From contig NZ_CP045702.1 in the NCBI RefSeq assembly GCF_014216315.1, forward strand, positions 4,092,001 through 4,156,000: a stretch of 64,000 bases of DNA, read 5' to 3'. The notes beneath the pieces were generated by a model. The model was given only the letters and a program-made list of their open reading frames with translations, searched no databases and was not told where the DNA came from. The DNA comes from Streptomyces finlayi (GTDB lineage: Bacteria; Actinomycetota; Actinomycetes; Streptomycetales; Streptomycetaceae). Numbering within the stretch: position 1 is the first letter of the stretch; each line of letters begins with the position of its first letter. The translations under genes were made by a program, and so were the position numbers. Of this stretch, positions 16,350-25,022 are shown piece after piece.

Positions 16350-17621
16350 GTGGGCCTTGTCGTGCAGAAGTACGGAGGCTCCTCCGTAGCCGATGCCGAG
16401 GGCATCAAGCGCGTCGCCAAGCGAGTCGTAGATGCCAAGAAGAACGGCAACCAGGTGGTTGTCGTGGTGTCAGCGATGGGCGACACGACGGACGAGTTGA
16501 TCGATCTCGCCGAGCAGGTTTCCCCGATCCCTGCCGGGCGTGAGTTCGACATGCTGCTGACCGCGGGAGAGCGGATCGCCATGGCGCTGCTGGCCATGGC
16601 GATCAAGAACCTGGGCCACGAGGCCCAGTCCTTCACGGGCAGCCAGGCCGGCGTCATCACCGACTCGGTGCACAACAAGGCGCGGATCATCGACGTCACG
16701 CCGGGCCGTATTCGTACCGCGCTCGACGAGGGCAACATCGCGATCGTCGCCGGGTTCCAGGGTGTGTCCCAGGACAAGAAGGACATCACCACTCTGGGCC
16801 GGGGCGGGTCCGACACCACCGCTGTCGCGCTCGCGGCGGCGCTGGATGCCGAGGTCTGTGAGATCTACACCGATGTGGACGGTGTCTTCACCGCCGACCC
16901 CCGGGTCGTGAAGAAGGCCCGGAAGATCGACTGGATCTCCTCCGAGGACATGCTGGAGCTGGCCGCGTCCGGCTCCAAGGTGCTGCTGCACCGCTGCGTC
17001 GAGTACGCACGCCGTTACAACATTCCGATCCACGTCCGCTCGTCCTTCTCGGGACTGCGCGGCACCTGGGTCAGCAACGAGCCGCAAGGGGACCAGCAGG
17101 TGGAGCACGCGATCATCTCCGGAGTCGCCCACGACATCTCGGAGGCCAAGGTCACGGTCGTCGGCGTGCCCGACAAGCCGGGCGAGGCCGCCGCGATCTT
17201 CCGCACCATCGCGAACGCGGAAGTCAACATCGACATGGTGGTGCAGAACGTCTCCGCCGCGACGACGGGCCTGACGGACATCTCCTTCACCCTCCCGAAG
17301 TCCGAGGGCCGCAAGGCCATCGACGCGCTGGAGCGGCAGAAGGGCTCGATCGGCTTCGATTCGCTGCGTTACGACGACCAGATCGCCAAGATCTCCCTGG
17401 TCGGCGCGGGTATGAAGACGAACCCGGGCGTCACGGCCACCTTCTTCGAGGCACTGTCCGACGCGGGCGTGAACATCGAGCTGATCTCGACATCCGAGAT
17501 CCGTATCTCGGTGGTCACCCGCGCCGAAGACGTCATCGAGGCCGTGCGTGCCGTGCACACCGCCTTCGGACTCGACAGCGACTCCGAAGAGGCTGTGGTC
17601 TACGGAGGCACCGGACGATGA
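16350..17621 (+). CDS. lysC: Aspartate kinase
   Basis: 423 aa; phosphorylates aspartate, the first step to lysine, threonine, methionine and diaminopimelate. Kinase domain (about 1-245): VVQKYGGSSVADAEGIKRVA, LTAGERIAMALLAMA, TTLGRGGSDTTAVALAAALD, YTDVDGVFTADPR. Two ACT domains follow (about 260-420), as in feedback-regulated enzymes. An internal GTG at 17100 has AAGGGGA upstream and begins VEHAIISGVAHDISEAKVTV, the position where actinobacterial lysC genes start a separate beta subunit. Start GTG 16350 is preceded by CGAGGAGCG. Stop overlaps asd (ATGA). Confidence 0.96.
   Translation: MGLVVQKYGGSSVADAEGIKRVAKRVVDAKKNGNQVVVVVSAMGDTTDELIDLAEQVSPIPAGREFDMLLTAGERIAMALLAMAIKNLGHEAQSFTGSQAGVITDSVHNKARIIDVTPGRIRTALDEGNIAIVAGFQGVSQDKKDITTLGRGGSDTTAVALAAALDAEVCEIYTDVDGVFTADPRVVKKARKIDWISSEDMLELAASGSKVLLHRCVEYARRYNIPIHVRSSFSGLRGTWVSNEPQGDQQVEHAIISGVAHDISEAKVTVVGVPDKPGEAAAIFRTIANAEVNIDMVVQNVSAATTGLTDISFTLPKSEGRKAIDALERQKGSIGFDSLRYDDQIAKISLVGAGMKTNPGVTATFFEALSDAGVNIELISTSEIRISVVTRAEDVIEAVRAVHTAFGLDSDSEEAVVYGGTGR
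17100..17621 (+). CDS. Internal translation product: aspartokinase beta subunit
   Basis: In-frame GTG 17100 inside lysC with AAGGGGACCAGCAG before it would give a protein of 173 aa holding only the two ACT domains. In Corynebacterium and Streptomyces aspartokinases this in-frame beta chain pairs with the full-length alpha chain (alpha2beta2). The start is inferred from position and ribosome site. Confidence 0.55.
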   Translation: MEHAIISGVAHDISEAKVTVVGVPDKPGEAAAIFRTIANAEVNIDMVVQNVSAATTGLTDISFTLPKSEGRKAIDALERQKGSIGFDSLRYDDQIAKISLVGAGMKTNPGVTATFFEALSDAGVNIELISTSEIRISVVTRAEDVIEAVRAVHTAFGLDSDSEEAVVYGGTGR

Positions 17622-18682
17622 CGCACAGCCGCCCTTCGCTCGCGGTCGTAGGTGCGACCGGGGTGATCGGCGGCGTCATGCTCCAGATCCTTTCGCAGCA
17701 CGCGGATGTCTGGGGCGACGTGAAGCTGATCTCCTCCCCGCGGTCGGCCGGCCGGAAGCTGGTCGTCCGCGGCGCGGAGACAGAGGTCCTCGCGCTGGAC
17801 GAGGACGTGTTCGACGACGTCGATGTGGCCCTCTTCCTGGTGCCGGACGAGGTGTCCGCCCGATGGGGGCCACTCGCCGCGTCCAAGGGCACGGTGGTCG
17901 TCGACGACTCCGCGGCCTTCCGTATGGACGACGACGTGCCGCTGGTCGTCCCCGAGATCAACCCCCATGCCGCCCGGCTCCGGCCGCGCGGCATCGTCGC
18001 GTCCCCGCACTGCACCACGCTGTCGCTGATCGTCGCGGTCGGTGCCCTGCACGCCGAGTTCGGGCTCCGGGAACTGATCGTCTCCTCCTACCAGGCCGTG
18101 AGCGGCGCGGGCCGCGAAGGCGTCGCCGCACTCCGCGGGGAACTGTCCCTGGTGGCCGGTACGGAGCTGGGTACGCACCCCGGAGACGTACGGCGGGCCG
18201 TGGGCGACGGGGCCGCGAGCCCCTTCGCCGCGCCCGTGGCGCTCAATGTCGTGCCATGGGCGGGTACCGACGCCGGGGACGGCTGGTCGTCCGAGGAGAT
18301 CGCGATCCGCGAGGAGTGCCGGAAGATTCTGGACCTGCCGAGCCTGCGGGTCACCGCGACCTGCGTGTACGTGCCCGTCGTCGCGACGCACTCCATGTCC
18401 GTCCACGCGCGCTTCGAGAACGAGGTCGCCGTCGACCGGGCCCACGAGATCCTGGCGACCGCACCCGGGGTGGTGCTCTTCGACAATCCGGGGACCGGCG
18501 ACTTCCCCACGCCCTCCGATGTGGTGGGCACTGATCCGACCTGGGTCGGCCGCGTGCGGCAGTCCATGGACGATCCGAGGGCGCTGGACATGTTCATCTG
18601 CGGCGACAACCTCCGAAAAGGTGCCGCGCTCAATGTCGCCCAGATCGCCGAGTCGGTGGCCGCCGAATTTCCCCGGACCTGA
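17618..18682 (+). CDS. asd: Aspartate-semialdehyde dehydrogenase
   Basis: 354 aa; reduces aspartyl phosphate to the semialdehyde with NADPH, directly after aspartokinase. N-terminal Rossmann motif VVGATGVIGGVML, then VDVALFLVPDEVSARWGPLA, and the active-site region ASPHCTTLSLIVAVG with the catalytic Cys. QAVSGAGREGVAAL resembles the conserved SGAG-type loop. The C-terminus has VHARFENEVAVDRAHEIL and FICGDNLRKGAALNVAQI. It overlaps lysC by 4 bp and forms a two-gene operon with it. Confidence 0.95.
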   Translation: MTHSRPSLAVVGATGVIGGVMLQILSQHADVWGDVKLISSPRSAGRKLVVRGAETEVLALDEDVFDDVDVALFLVPDEVSARWGPLAASKGTVVVDDSAAFRMDDDVPLVVPEINPHAARLRPRGIVASPHCTTLSLIVAVGALHAEFGLRELIVSSYQAVSGAGREGVAALRGELSLVAGTELGTHPGDVRRAVGDGAASPFAAPVALNVVPWAGTDAGDGWSSEEIAIREECRKILDLPSLRVTATCVYVPVVATHSMSVHARFENEVAVDRAHEILATAPGVVLFDNPGTGDFPTPSDVVGTDPTWVGRVRQSMDDPRALDMFICGDNLRKGAALNVAQIAESVAAEFPRT

Positions 18683-18951
18683 TCGAACCGGTTTTGTAGG
18701 TTCTGTGCACCACTTGTGAGTAATTGGTGGTCTGAACCTCTTGAGCTGGGACATTGCCGTATCCGACGATGATCTCCTGGCTTTTTGCAACCGCGGGTCG
18801 GGCGGCTGCGTCTATGCCGTCACTCTTGCGTGGCGGGGCGCATGTATGGGGCATTCGGGGAAGAGCAGGTACGTATGAGGGCATGTCGCACAGCGCCAAA
18901 CGCGATGGCGCACGCGTACAACCCTGACGTGGGGAAGCGTGTCCAACTGGC

Positions 18952-19614
18952 GTGGCAGAGGTTCTCGACATCACAGTGGTGGGCCCGTCGCGAGGCGCTT
19001 CATTGCGTCCGCTCCGGAGGCCCCGCGCAGCCGGCGGTATGCCGGTGATCGCGCCCATGCCGGCGGCGCGCTCCACCCGGCTGCCTTCGCAGCGCGCGGG
19101 CGCTGAGGAGACGGTGGCTGCGGGGACCACGGTCGACCACCTCACGGAGACCTACAGCGCCCACTACCGTTCGCTGCTCGGCCTGGCGGCCCTGCTGCTG
19201 GACGACACGGCGTCCTGCGAGGACGTCGTGCAGGAGGCGTTCATCCGCGTGCACTCGGCGCGCAACCGGGTACGTGACCCGGAGAAGACGCTCGCGTACC
19301 TCCGCCAGACGGTGGTCAACCTTTCCCGCTCCGCGCTGCGTCGCCGCATCCTCGGTCTGAAGCTGCTCTCCAAGCCCATGCCCGACATGGCGAGCGCGGA
19401 GGAAGGGGCGTACGACCAGCTGGAGCGGGACGCGCTGATCAAGGCCATGAAAGGGCTGCAGCGACGCCAGCGGGAGGTGCTGGTGCTGCGCTACTTCGCG
19501 GACATGACGGAGGCCCAGGTCGCGGAGACCCTGGGAATATCGCTCGGCTCGGTCAAGGCATACGGTTCCCGAGGCATCGCGGCCCTGCGCGTCGTGATGG
19601 AGGCGCAGGCATGA
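18952..19614 (+). CDS. SigE-family ECF RNA polymerase sigma factor
   Basis: 220 aa if started at GTG 18952; ATG 19039 is an alternative as residues before the sigma domains look unstructured. Region 2: LGLAALLLDDTASCEDVVQE and AFIRVHSARNRVRDPEKTLA; region 4: LQRRQREVLVLRYFADMTEA and QVAETLGISLGSVKAYGSRG. This is the pattern of SigE-family (SigM-like) sigma factors of Streptomyces. Its stop overlaps the start of a membrane protein gene by 4 bp, the usual place for an anti-sigma or signalling partner. Confidence 0.92.
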   Translation: MAEVLDITVVGPSRGASLRPLRRPRAAGGMPVIAPMPAARSTRLPSQRAGAEETVAAGTTVDHLTETYSAHYRSLLGLAALLLDDTASCEDVVQEAFIRVHSARNRVRDPEKTLAYLRQTVVNLSRSALRRRILGLKLLSKPMPDMASAEEGAYDQLERDALIKAMKGLQRRQREVLVLRYFADMTEAQVAETLGISLGSVKAYGSRGIAALRVVMEAQA

Positions 19615-21050
19615 GTGGCCCCGAGTACAGGCGTGAGAACGACCGGACTGGAAACGGAATTGTGAACCACGGGTCGGACGACACCTCGGACTCCCCATCG
19701 GACGCCGCTGCGGATATGTCCGCCAGTGCTTCTGCGGCTGACGCCGAGGAGCGGGACCAGGAACTCGAACCGGAACTGGAACTGGAACTGGAACGGGACG
19801 TGGCGCCGCAGCCGGAACCGGAGCCGCACAGTGTGCAGGCCCGCGACGCGGCTGACGACGAGGACTCCGCCCCGGCCGTCGAGCGTGATGTCCCCCTGTC
19901 GGCCGGCTCCGCTGATGCCTCCTCCGCCGGCACGAGCGTGCTGACCAGCCTCTTCGGTGGTAAGCCGGTGAGCGGCCCCGAGGCGGATGCCGACGCGGGC
20001 ACGGACGCCTCTGCACGGGCCAGGCCTGATGCCGGGGCCACGCCTGATGCCGGGGCTGGACTCGACGAGCTCGCGCTGCGCCGTCTTCTGCGGGGCGCCG
20101 TCCAGGACCTCGAACCCTCCAGCGGCACCCTCGACCACCTCCACCGCGCCGTGCCCGCCCGGCGCGCGCGGCGGCGGCAGGCGGTCGTCGGAGTCGCCGC
20201 GGCGGCGCTGCTGATCGGTACCGCCGTTCCCGCGTTCGTCCACGTCGCCCGGTCGGACGGCGACAACGGCGTCAACTCCGCCATCGCCGGCCACGGGGAG
20301 CAGGCCCAGGGCGGCAGCGGCGAGGAGCCGGCCAAGGAGCCCTGGGACGACAAGGAGCCCGGGCCCGCCGACAACGTGACCGACGGCGACGAGGGCGAAC
20401 CGGACGTGTCCGAATCCCCGTCGTCGGGCGGCGACGGAGATGTCCCCGACCCCAAGGGCAACGGTGGCGTCGCCGACACACCGCGCTCCGAGGCGCCCGC
20501 CGTGTCCAGCTGCGGACCGAACCAGCTCTCAGTCGTCTCGGCCGAGTCCGGCGCCCCGGGGGCGGACGGCACGGTGTACGGCACGTTCCGGATCTCCAAC
20601 ATGTCCAGTACGCAGTGCTCGGTGAGCGGCGCGGGCTCGGTGGGCGTACAGGCCATGGGCGCGGCCGACCCGCTCAAGGTCCAGGTCGTCCGGCACACGG
20701 CGGGCGACCCGGCTTCCGGGCTGCCCGATCCCTCGCTGGAGCCCGGCGTGGTGATGCTCAAGCCGTCCATGGCCTACGAGGTGCGGTTCGCCTGGGTGCC
20801 GTCGGACACCTGTCCCTCGACCGTGCCCCCGCCCAGCCCCACGCCTACGGACGGTGCCGGTGGCACCACCGGCGAAGATATGGCCTCGGGGGGCCCGGAA
20901 GCGCAGTTCGCGGGCGAGGACGGTGGGACCCAGGACGGCGGCATCGTGGTGACTCACACCGCGGAGGCGGGCGCCCCGTCACTGGCGACGACGATCTCCA
21001 ACGCCTGCGCGGGCACGGTCTACCGCACGGGAGTCCTCGCGGCCTCCTAG
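19611..21050 (+). CDS. Single-pass membrane protein coupled to sigma factor, putative anti-sigma partner
   Basis: 479 aa. A long acidic, disordered N-terminus contains a Glu-Leu/Glu-Pro repeat (DQELEPELELELERDV, then APQPEPEPH). The segment LRRLLRGAVQDLEPSSGTLD, then HLHRAVPARRARRRQ precedes one hydrophobic span (VVGVAAAALLIGTAVPAFVH, about residues 190-210). Outside is an Asp/Gly-rich linker and a C-terminal beta domain with CGPNQLSVVSAESG and SSTQCSVSG, akin to DUF4232-type extracellular domains. Coupled translation with the sigma factor supports a regulatory role; a canonical zinc anti-sigma motif is absent. Its stop TAG lies inside the CTAG target site of the MITE-like element, so the original C-terminus may have been changed. 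Confidence 0.8.
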   Translation: MSGPEYRRENDRTGNGIVNHGSDDTSDSPSDAAADMSASASAADAEERDQELEPELELELERDVAPQPEPEPHSVQARDAADDEDSAPAVERDVPLSAGSADASSAGTSVLTSLFGGKPVSGPEADADAGTDASARARPDAGATPDAGAGLDELALRRLLRGAVQDLEPSSGTLDHLHRAVPARRARRRQAVVGVAAAALLIGTAVPAFVHVARSDGDNGVNSAIAGHGEQAQGGSGEEPAKEPWDDKEPGPADNVTDGDEGEPDVSESPSSGGDGDVPDPKGNGGVADTPRSEAPAVSSCGPNQLSVVSAESGAPGADGTVYGTFRISNMSSTQCSVSGAGSVGVQAMGAADPLKVQVVRHTAGDPASGLPDPSLEPGVVMLKPSMAYEVRFAWVPSDTCPSTVPPPSPTPTDGAGGTTGEDMASGGPEAQFAGEDGGTQDGGIVVTHTAEAGAPSLATTISNACAGTVYRTGVLAAS

Positions 21051-21212
21051 GTCCTGTCTGGAGTTCCCCCGCGGCGTCGCGGCGTCCGGCACCGCCGCCT
21101 CCGGCGTTGTCGTCAGTCGCGAGGGCTCCGCCATCGCTCCCTCCTCCGCCTTGGATTCGACGGCACCGGACGCCGCTCCTTCTTCCGCGCTGGAACTCCA
21201 GACAGGACCTAG
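21047..21212. mobile_element. MITE-like element with 17-bp terminal inverted repeats and CTAG target
   Basis: GTCCTGTCTGGAGTTCC (21051-21067) and its exact complement (21192-21208) bound a 158-bp segment, each flanked outside by CTAG (21047-21050 and 21209-21212). Inner arms also pair imperfectly (GGCGTCCGG near 21078, CCGGACGCC near 21166). It carries no ORF. Terminal repeats plus a CTAG duplication are what non-autonomous relatives of IS5-group elements (YTAR targets) leave. Confidence 0.75.
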
Positions 21213-21258
21213 AGCCGGCGACAGCGACAGAGTGACGCGAAGTGATGTGAAGTGATGC

Positions 21259-21294
21259 GAGAAGGGGCGGTCCGCAGGCGGACCGCCCCTTCTC
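21259..21294. terminator. Strong hairpin terminator
   Basis: A 16-bp perfect stem (GAGAAGGGGCGGTCCG and complement) with a 4-base loop lies between the rightward anti-sigma-like gene and the leftward SURF1 gene. Confidence 0.85.
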
Positions 21295-21326
21295 ATGCCT
21301 GCCCCCGGCCGGAGCCGACACGGCGC

Positions 21327-22163
21327 TCAGTCGGCGTCGGCCGCCAGCCCCAGATCCACGTCACGCGCGGCCTCGGCCTCGCGCCGCACCAGACGGAACC
21401 ACATGAAGAGCACGAAGCCGCCGAAGACGAACCACTCGCCGGTGTAGCCCAGGTTCTGGAACGCCTTGAGGTCGAGCCCGCTTCCCGCCGGCGCCTCGGC
21501 GGGCACCGGCTTCAGCGCGCTCTTCACCGAGCCGCCCGTGCCGCCCGTGCTGCCCGAGCCGCCCGTGCTGTTCGTGCCGCCCGAGCCGCCCGACTCCGGC
21601 TTCTGGAGCGTGACCCAGGCGTCGTACACGTCGTACGGCACGAGGTTCACCAGCGACGCGGCGCTGATCATGCCGAGCTGGCCCTCGGGCAGCCCGCCCG
21701 AGGAATGGGCGCCGTCGGTGCCCGCGTTCTCGGACGCCTGGAGATCACCGGTCACCGTGACCTCACCGGACGGTGCGGGGGGCACCTCGGTACTTCCCGC
21801 GGTGCCCGGCAGCCAGCCGCGTAGGACCGGGAGGGCCTTTCCGCTGTCGGTGAGAAGCATGTTGAGGACGTAGAAGCCGCTGCGGTCGTCCAGCTCACGG
21901 CCGGGGACGAGGAACTGCTCGGCGTACGTCCCGGTGGCGGTCGCGGGGCTGCCGGACGTCACCTTGTCGACCGGCAGCAGGGAGTCCAGGGGCTTGGCGG
22001 CCCTCGTACCCGGATCGGGACGCTGCCCGGCCTCCTCGTGCGACTGCACGCGGTCCTCGAAGCGGCCGAGCTGCCAGGTGCCCATGAACACGCAGAACGG
22101 TATGGCCAGCACGACGAAGAGGTTGATCCCCCACCATCGCGGGGTCAGCAGGAACCGGTACAC
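21327..22163 (-). CDS. SURF1-family cytochrome oxidase assembly protein
   Basis: 278 aa. N-terminal transmembrane helix after MYRFLLTPRWWGINLFVVLA with the SURF1 signature GTWQLGRFEDR; middle domain has FLVPGRELDDRSGFYVLN and VLRGWLPG, the family's periplasmic core; a second helix near the C-terminus (GEWFVFGGFVLFMWFRLVRR). A Gly/Ser/Thr-rich low-complexity insert (GSGGTNSTGGSGSTGGTGGS) is unusual and may vary between strains. SURF1 proteins help insert heme a into aa3-type oxidases in the cell membrane. Confidence 0.93.
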   Translation of the reverse strand: MYRFLLTPRWWGINLFVVLAIPFCVFMGTWQLGRFEDRVQSHEEAGQRPDPGTRAAKPLDSLLPVDKVTSGSPATATGTYAEQFLVPGRELDDRSGFYVLNMLLTDSGKALPVLRGWLPGTAGSTEVPPAPSGEVTVTGDLQASENAGTDGAHSSGGLPEGQLGMISAASLVNLVPYDVYDAWVTLQKPESGGSGGTNSTGGSGSTGGTGGSVKSALKPVPAEAPAGSGLDLKAFQNLGYTGEWFVFGGFVLFMWFRLVRREAEAARDVDLGLAADAD

Positions 22164-22209
22164 CCCTCCACGGTACGGTCCCCGCTCCGCGGAGAGGGCG
22201 CGGGGGCCC

Positions 22210-24027
22210 TCAGACGCCGGACGGGCCGGATCTCAGGTGCCGGAGCGCGAAGTCCAGTTCCAGGCGCACCTGCTTGATCCTTTCCTCCACGACGAGGGAG
22301 CCGTGGCCCGCGTCGTACCGGTACACCTCGTGCACCGCGTCGCGGGCCTTCAGACGGTCCACGTAGTTCTCCACCTGACGGATGGGGCAGCGGGGGTCGT
22401 TGACGCCCGCCGAGATGTAGACGGGGGCGCGCACCGAGTCGACGTACGTGAGTGGGGAAGAGGCCTCGAAGCGCTCGGGCACCTCCTCAGGAGTGCCGCC
22501 CAGCAGCGTGCGGTCCATCGCCTTCAGGGCCTCCATCTCGTCGTGGTACGCCGTGACGTAGTCGGCGACCGGGACGGCGGCCAGGCCCAGAGCCCAGGCG
22601 TCCGGCTGCGTACCGAGGCCGAGCAGGGTCAGATAGCCGCCCCAGGAACCGCCCGCCAGGACCGTCCGGACCGGGTCGGCGAGACCGGATTTCACCGCCC
22701 AGTCGCGGACGGCCGCGATGTCCTCCAGCTCGATCAGCCCGACCCGGTGCTTGAGCGCGTCCGTCCAGGCGCGGCCGTAGCCGGTCGACCCGCGGTAGTT
22801 GACCCGGACGACGGCGAACCCGTGGTCCACCCAGGCGGCCGGGCCGGACGCGAACGTGTCGCTGTCGTGCCAGGTGGGGCCGCCGTGGATCTCGAAGACG
22901 GTCGGGAAGGGGCCGTCCCCCGTGGCGGGCCGCTGGACGAGGGCGTGGACACGGCCGCCGGGGCCCTCCACCCACGCGTCCTCGACGGGCACCGAAGCCG
23001 GGGCCTTCGCACCCGGCGGGTCCAGGACCACCGTGCCGGTCGTGGACCGGACGACGGGCGGCAGCGCGGCCGAGGACCAGAGGTACTCCACCGTGCCGTC
23101 GGGGCGGGCCGTCGCACCCGACACCGTGCCGGCGGGGGTCTCCACCCTGACCGGCGCCTGAGCGCCGGGCTCGTACCGCCACAGCTCGCTGCGGGCCTCG
23201 AAGCTGTGCTCGACGAGCAGCGCGGAGCCGTCCGGATACCACTCGGCGCCCACGTCGCCCGGGAGGTCGATCGGCAGGTCCGTCTCGGTCCCCGCGACCG
23301 GGTCCCAGATCATCGGCTCCCAGCGGCCGCGGCGCTGGTGCCCGACGAGCAGCCGGGTGTCCCCGGCCACGGGGGCGAAGCCCAGCACGGCGAGACCGAG
23401 CTCCTTGGTGCCGCCCTCGGTGTCGTCCAGCTCTGCGACCGTCGAACCGTCCGGCCGCACCACCCGCAGCGCCGAGTGCATCGCGTCGCCGTGCTCCGTG
23501 TGCTCCAGGGCGATCAGCGTGCCGTCGTGGGAGAGGTCTCCGACCCCGGCGGACTCCCGGTGCCGGTAGATCTCCACCGGGGCGCCCGAGGGCCGTACGA
23601 CGTGGACGGTCGTGCCCTCCTCGTCGGTGGACCGGCCGATCACCGCCGTACCGTCACGGCCGATGGCCAGACCGGCCGGGTAGGAGGCAAGGAGGCCGGG
23701 GGCGGCTGGCTCGTCGTCCCCCTGGGCGCCGCCGAAGGGCTGCCGCATCCACACACCGAACTCGTCGCCGTCGGTGTCGCTGAACCACCAGATGGCCTCG
23801 CCGTCGGGTGTCAGCACCCCGTCGGTCGTCCCGTTGGGCCGGTCGGTCACCTGCCGCTGCCGCCCGGTGGACCGGTCCCAGGCGTAGAGCTCATACGTCC
23901 CGGTGGCGTTGGAGACGAACAGTGAGCGGTCAGGGGCGTCCTCGGCCCAGTCGGGCAGGGACACGCGGGGCGCGCGGAAACGCTGCTCCCACTCCGGCAC
24001 GGACGAGACGTTCTGTGTGTCGCTCAT
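22210..24027 (-). CDS. S9-family (prolyl oligopeptidase-type) serine peptidase
   Basis: 605 aa from ATG 24027, preceded by GGATGGAGG. An N-terminal beta-propeller (about 20-340) is followed by an alpha/beta-hydrolase domain. Catalytic features: nucleophile in LAGGSWGGYLTLLG, Asp in ISAGVNDPRCP, His in YDAGHGSLV. HGGPTWHD forms the oxyanion region. No signal peptide, so probably cytoplasmic, cleaving short peptides. The divergent methyltransferase gene starts 89 bp away. Confidence 0.95.
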   Translation of the reverse strand: MSDTQNVSSVPEWEQRFRAPRVSLPDWAEDAPDRSLFVSNATGTYELYAWDRSTGRQRQVTDRPNGTTDGVLTPDGEAIWWFSDTDGDEFGVWMRQPFGGAQGDDEPAAPGLLASYPAGLAIGRDGTAVIGRSTDEEGTTVHVVRPSGAPVEIYRHRESAGVGDLSHDGTLIALEHTEHGDAMHSALRVVRPDGSTVAELDDTEGGTKELGLAVLGFAPVAGDTRLLVGHQRRGRWEPMIWDPVAGTETDLPIDLPGDVGAEWYPDGSALLVEHSFEARSELWRYEPGAQAPVRVETPAGTVSGATARPDGTVEYLWSSAALPPVVRSTTGTVVLDPPGAKAPASVPVEDAWVEGPGGRVHALVQRPATGDGPFPTVFEIHGGPTWHDSDTFASGPAAWVDHGFAVVRVNYRGSTGYGRAWTDALKHRVGLIELEDIAAVRDWAVKSGLADPVRTVLAGGSWGGYLTLLGLGTQPDAWALGLAAVPVADYVTAYHDEMEALKAMDRTLLGGTPEEVPERFEASSPLTYVDSVRAPVYISAGVNDPRCPIRQVENYVDRLKARDAVHEVYRYDAGHGSLVVEERIKQVRLELDFALRHLRSGPSGV

Positions 24028-24115
24028 GCCTCCATCCAACCCGATCGGGCGCCACGGCCGAGTGGCCTGTGGATAACTGTTCGCGCGACCCCCGGCCCGT
24101 GGGTAGCTTTCGGTC

Positions 24116-24967
24116 ATGCATTCACCGACTCCGGATGACTGGCACGACACCAATCGCGCACGGTGGGACGAGCGCGTGGCGATACACGAGGCGAGCGACT
24201 ACTACGACCTCGACGCGTTCCTCGCGGGGAAGGACGCACTGCGTGACTTCGAGCTCGCGGAGGTCGGGGACGTCACCGGGAAGTCCCTGCTGCACCTCCA
24301 GTGCCACCTGGGGCTCGACACCCTCTCCTGGGCCCGGCACGGTGCCTCCCCCGTCGTCGGCCTCGACTTCTCCGAGCCCGCCGTGGAGACCGCCCGGCGT
24401 CTCGCCCGTTCCCTCGGCCTCGGCCCGGAGCGCGCGGCCTTCGTGGCCGCCGATGTGTACGACGCGGCGGAGGCCGTCCCCGATTCCTCGTACGACATCG
24501 TCTACACGGGCGTCGGCGCGCTGAACTGGCTGCCCGACATCCGGCGCTGGGCGGAGACCGCCGCCTCGCTCGTCGCGCCCGGTGGCTTCCTCTACCTCGC
24601 GGAGTTCCATCCGCTGACCGACGCGTTGGACGACGAGACGGGCTCCCGGGTCACGTACGACTACTTCAGCCACGAGGCATGGGTGGACGAGACCCCCGGC
24701 ACGTACACCGACCTGGACGCACCGACGATCCACAACCGCAGCGTCGAATGGCAGCATCCGGTGGGTGAGGTCGTCTCGGCGCTGGCCTCCGCGGGACTGC
24801 GGATCGAGCTGCTGCACGAGCACGACGTCTCGCTCGTCGCGCGCTTCGGCACGCTGAAGCCGCAAGGTGACGGCTACTACCGCTTCCCGGCGGACCAGCC
24901 GCGTATCCCACTGATGTACTCGGTCAAGGCATCACGCCCGCTCCAGGACAGGAACGGGAGTTCATGA
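24116..24967 (+). CDS. Class I SAM-dependent methyltransferase
   Basis: 283 aa. Motif I LLHLQCHLGLDTLSWARHGA and VVGLDFSEPAVETARRLA form the SAM site; YDIVYTGVGALNWLPDI is motif IV/V-like. The C-terminal half has FHPLTDALDDETGSRVTYDY and HNRSVEWQHPVGEVV, typical of a streptomycete group of small-molecule or unknown-substrate methyltransferases. The substrate cannot be told. Confidence 0.88.
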   Translation: MHSPTPDDWHDTNRARWDERVAIHEASDYYDLDAFLAGKDALRDFELAEVGDVTGKSLLHLQCHLGLDTLSWARHGASPVVGLDFSEPAVETARRLARSLGLGPERAAFVAADVYDAAEAVPDSSYDIVYTGVGALNWLPDIRRWAETAASLVAPGGFLYLAEFHPLTDALDDETGSRVTYDYFSHEAWVDETPGTYTDLDAPTIHNRSVEWQHPVGEVVSALASAGLRIELLHEHDVSLVARFGTLKPQGDGYYRFPADQPRIPLMYSVKASRPLQDRNGSS

Positions 24968-24971
24968 ACGT

Positions 24972-25010
24972 ACGGCGGTCCACCGGAGCGGGGCTCCGGT
25001 GGACCGCCGT
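24972..25010. terminator. Bidirectional terminator
   Basis: A 17-bp perfect stem beginning ACGGCGGTCCACCGGAG with loop CGGGG lies between the converging methyltransferase and lipase genes. Confidence 0.88.
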
Positions 25011-25022
25011 GTCCGTGGCCCG

